Source: Bacilli bacterium (GTDB lineage Bacteria; Bacillota_I; Bacilli_A; RF39; UBA660). From it: a stretch of 5,249 nt of DNA. Shown one piece after another: positions 5,236-5,249 of the stretch. A program made the translations under genes and the position numbers. Position 1 is the stretch's first letter. Every line of letters begins with the position of its first letter. Below the pieces are notes generated by a model, which did not search any database, was not told the origin of the DNA, and saw only the letters and a list, made by a program, of their open reading frames with translations. Where the stretch lies: the NCBI GenBank assembly GCA_016297695.1, contig JAEDGC010000086.1, forward strand, positions 1-5,249, written 5' to 3'.

Positions 5236-5249
5236 GTGTGCGAGAAATT

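Noticed and set aside
1..5249. Mobile element, CRISPR array, tRNA or toxin-antitoxin module
   Set aside because: There is no transposase or integrase, no regular repeat-spacer pattern, no cloverleaf, and no gene pair with toxin-like features.

Overview
The DNA is very AT-rich, uses AGA and other A/T-ending codons, and carries strong GGAGG-type ribosome binding sites, extended -10 promoters and short U-tract terminators. This points to a low-GC Gram-positive bacterium, most likely a member of the Clostridia. The species cannot be named from the window. There is no transposase, integrase, tRNA, rRNA or CRISPR array.

All six genes lie on the plus strand. Left part (1-1313): a hairpin-bearing leader, an XRE-type DNA-binding protein fused to a membrane domain (152-664), a strong terminator, then two small membrane proteins of 80 and 68 residues (757-999 and 1053-1259), ending in a second terminator. 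Middle (1314-3710): a promoter and a tightly coupled two-gene ABC transporter, with an ATPase (1410-2105) and a 526-residue polytopic permease (2109-3689), closed by a weak terminator. Right part (3691-5235): a separate promoter with a very short leader and a twin-ATPase ABC-F protein of the Lsa/CplR antibiotic-resistance type, which acts on the ribosome and not in the membrane.

The region reads as a chromosomal envelope-defence and antibiotic-tolerance neighbourhood: a membrane-linked regulator, small membrane proteins of unknown job, an ABC-2-like transporter of unknown substrate, and a probable lincosamide / streptogramin A / pleuromutilin resistance factor. That the genes work together is an inference from adjacency and from shared promoter sequence. 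No substrate is proven.

The least expected signal is regulatory. Five transcription starts share the core TTTTATGATATAAT (an extended -10, TRTGnTATAAT type) with weak -35 boxes. Three of them also share the first transcribed bases (ATAGTAA-TT), and two have the -10 directly abutting the U-tract of the preceding gene's terminator. I see no clearly new biological system. The ABC-F protein and the transporter belong to recognisable families.
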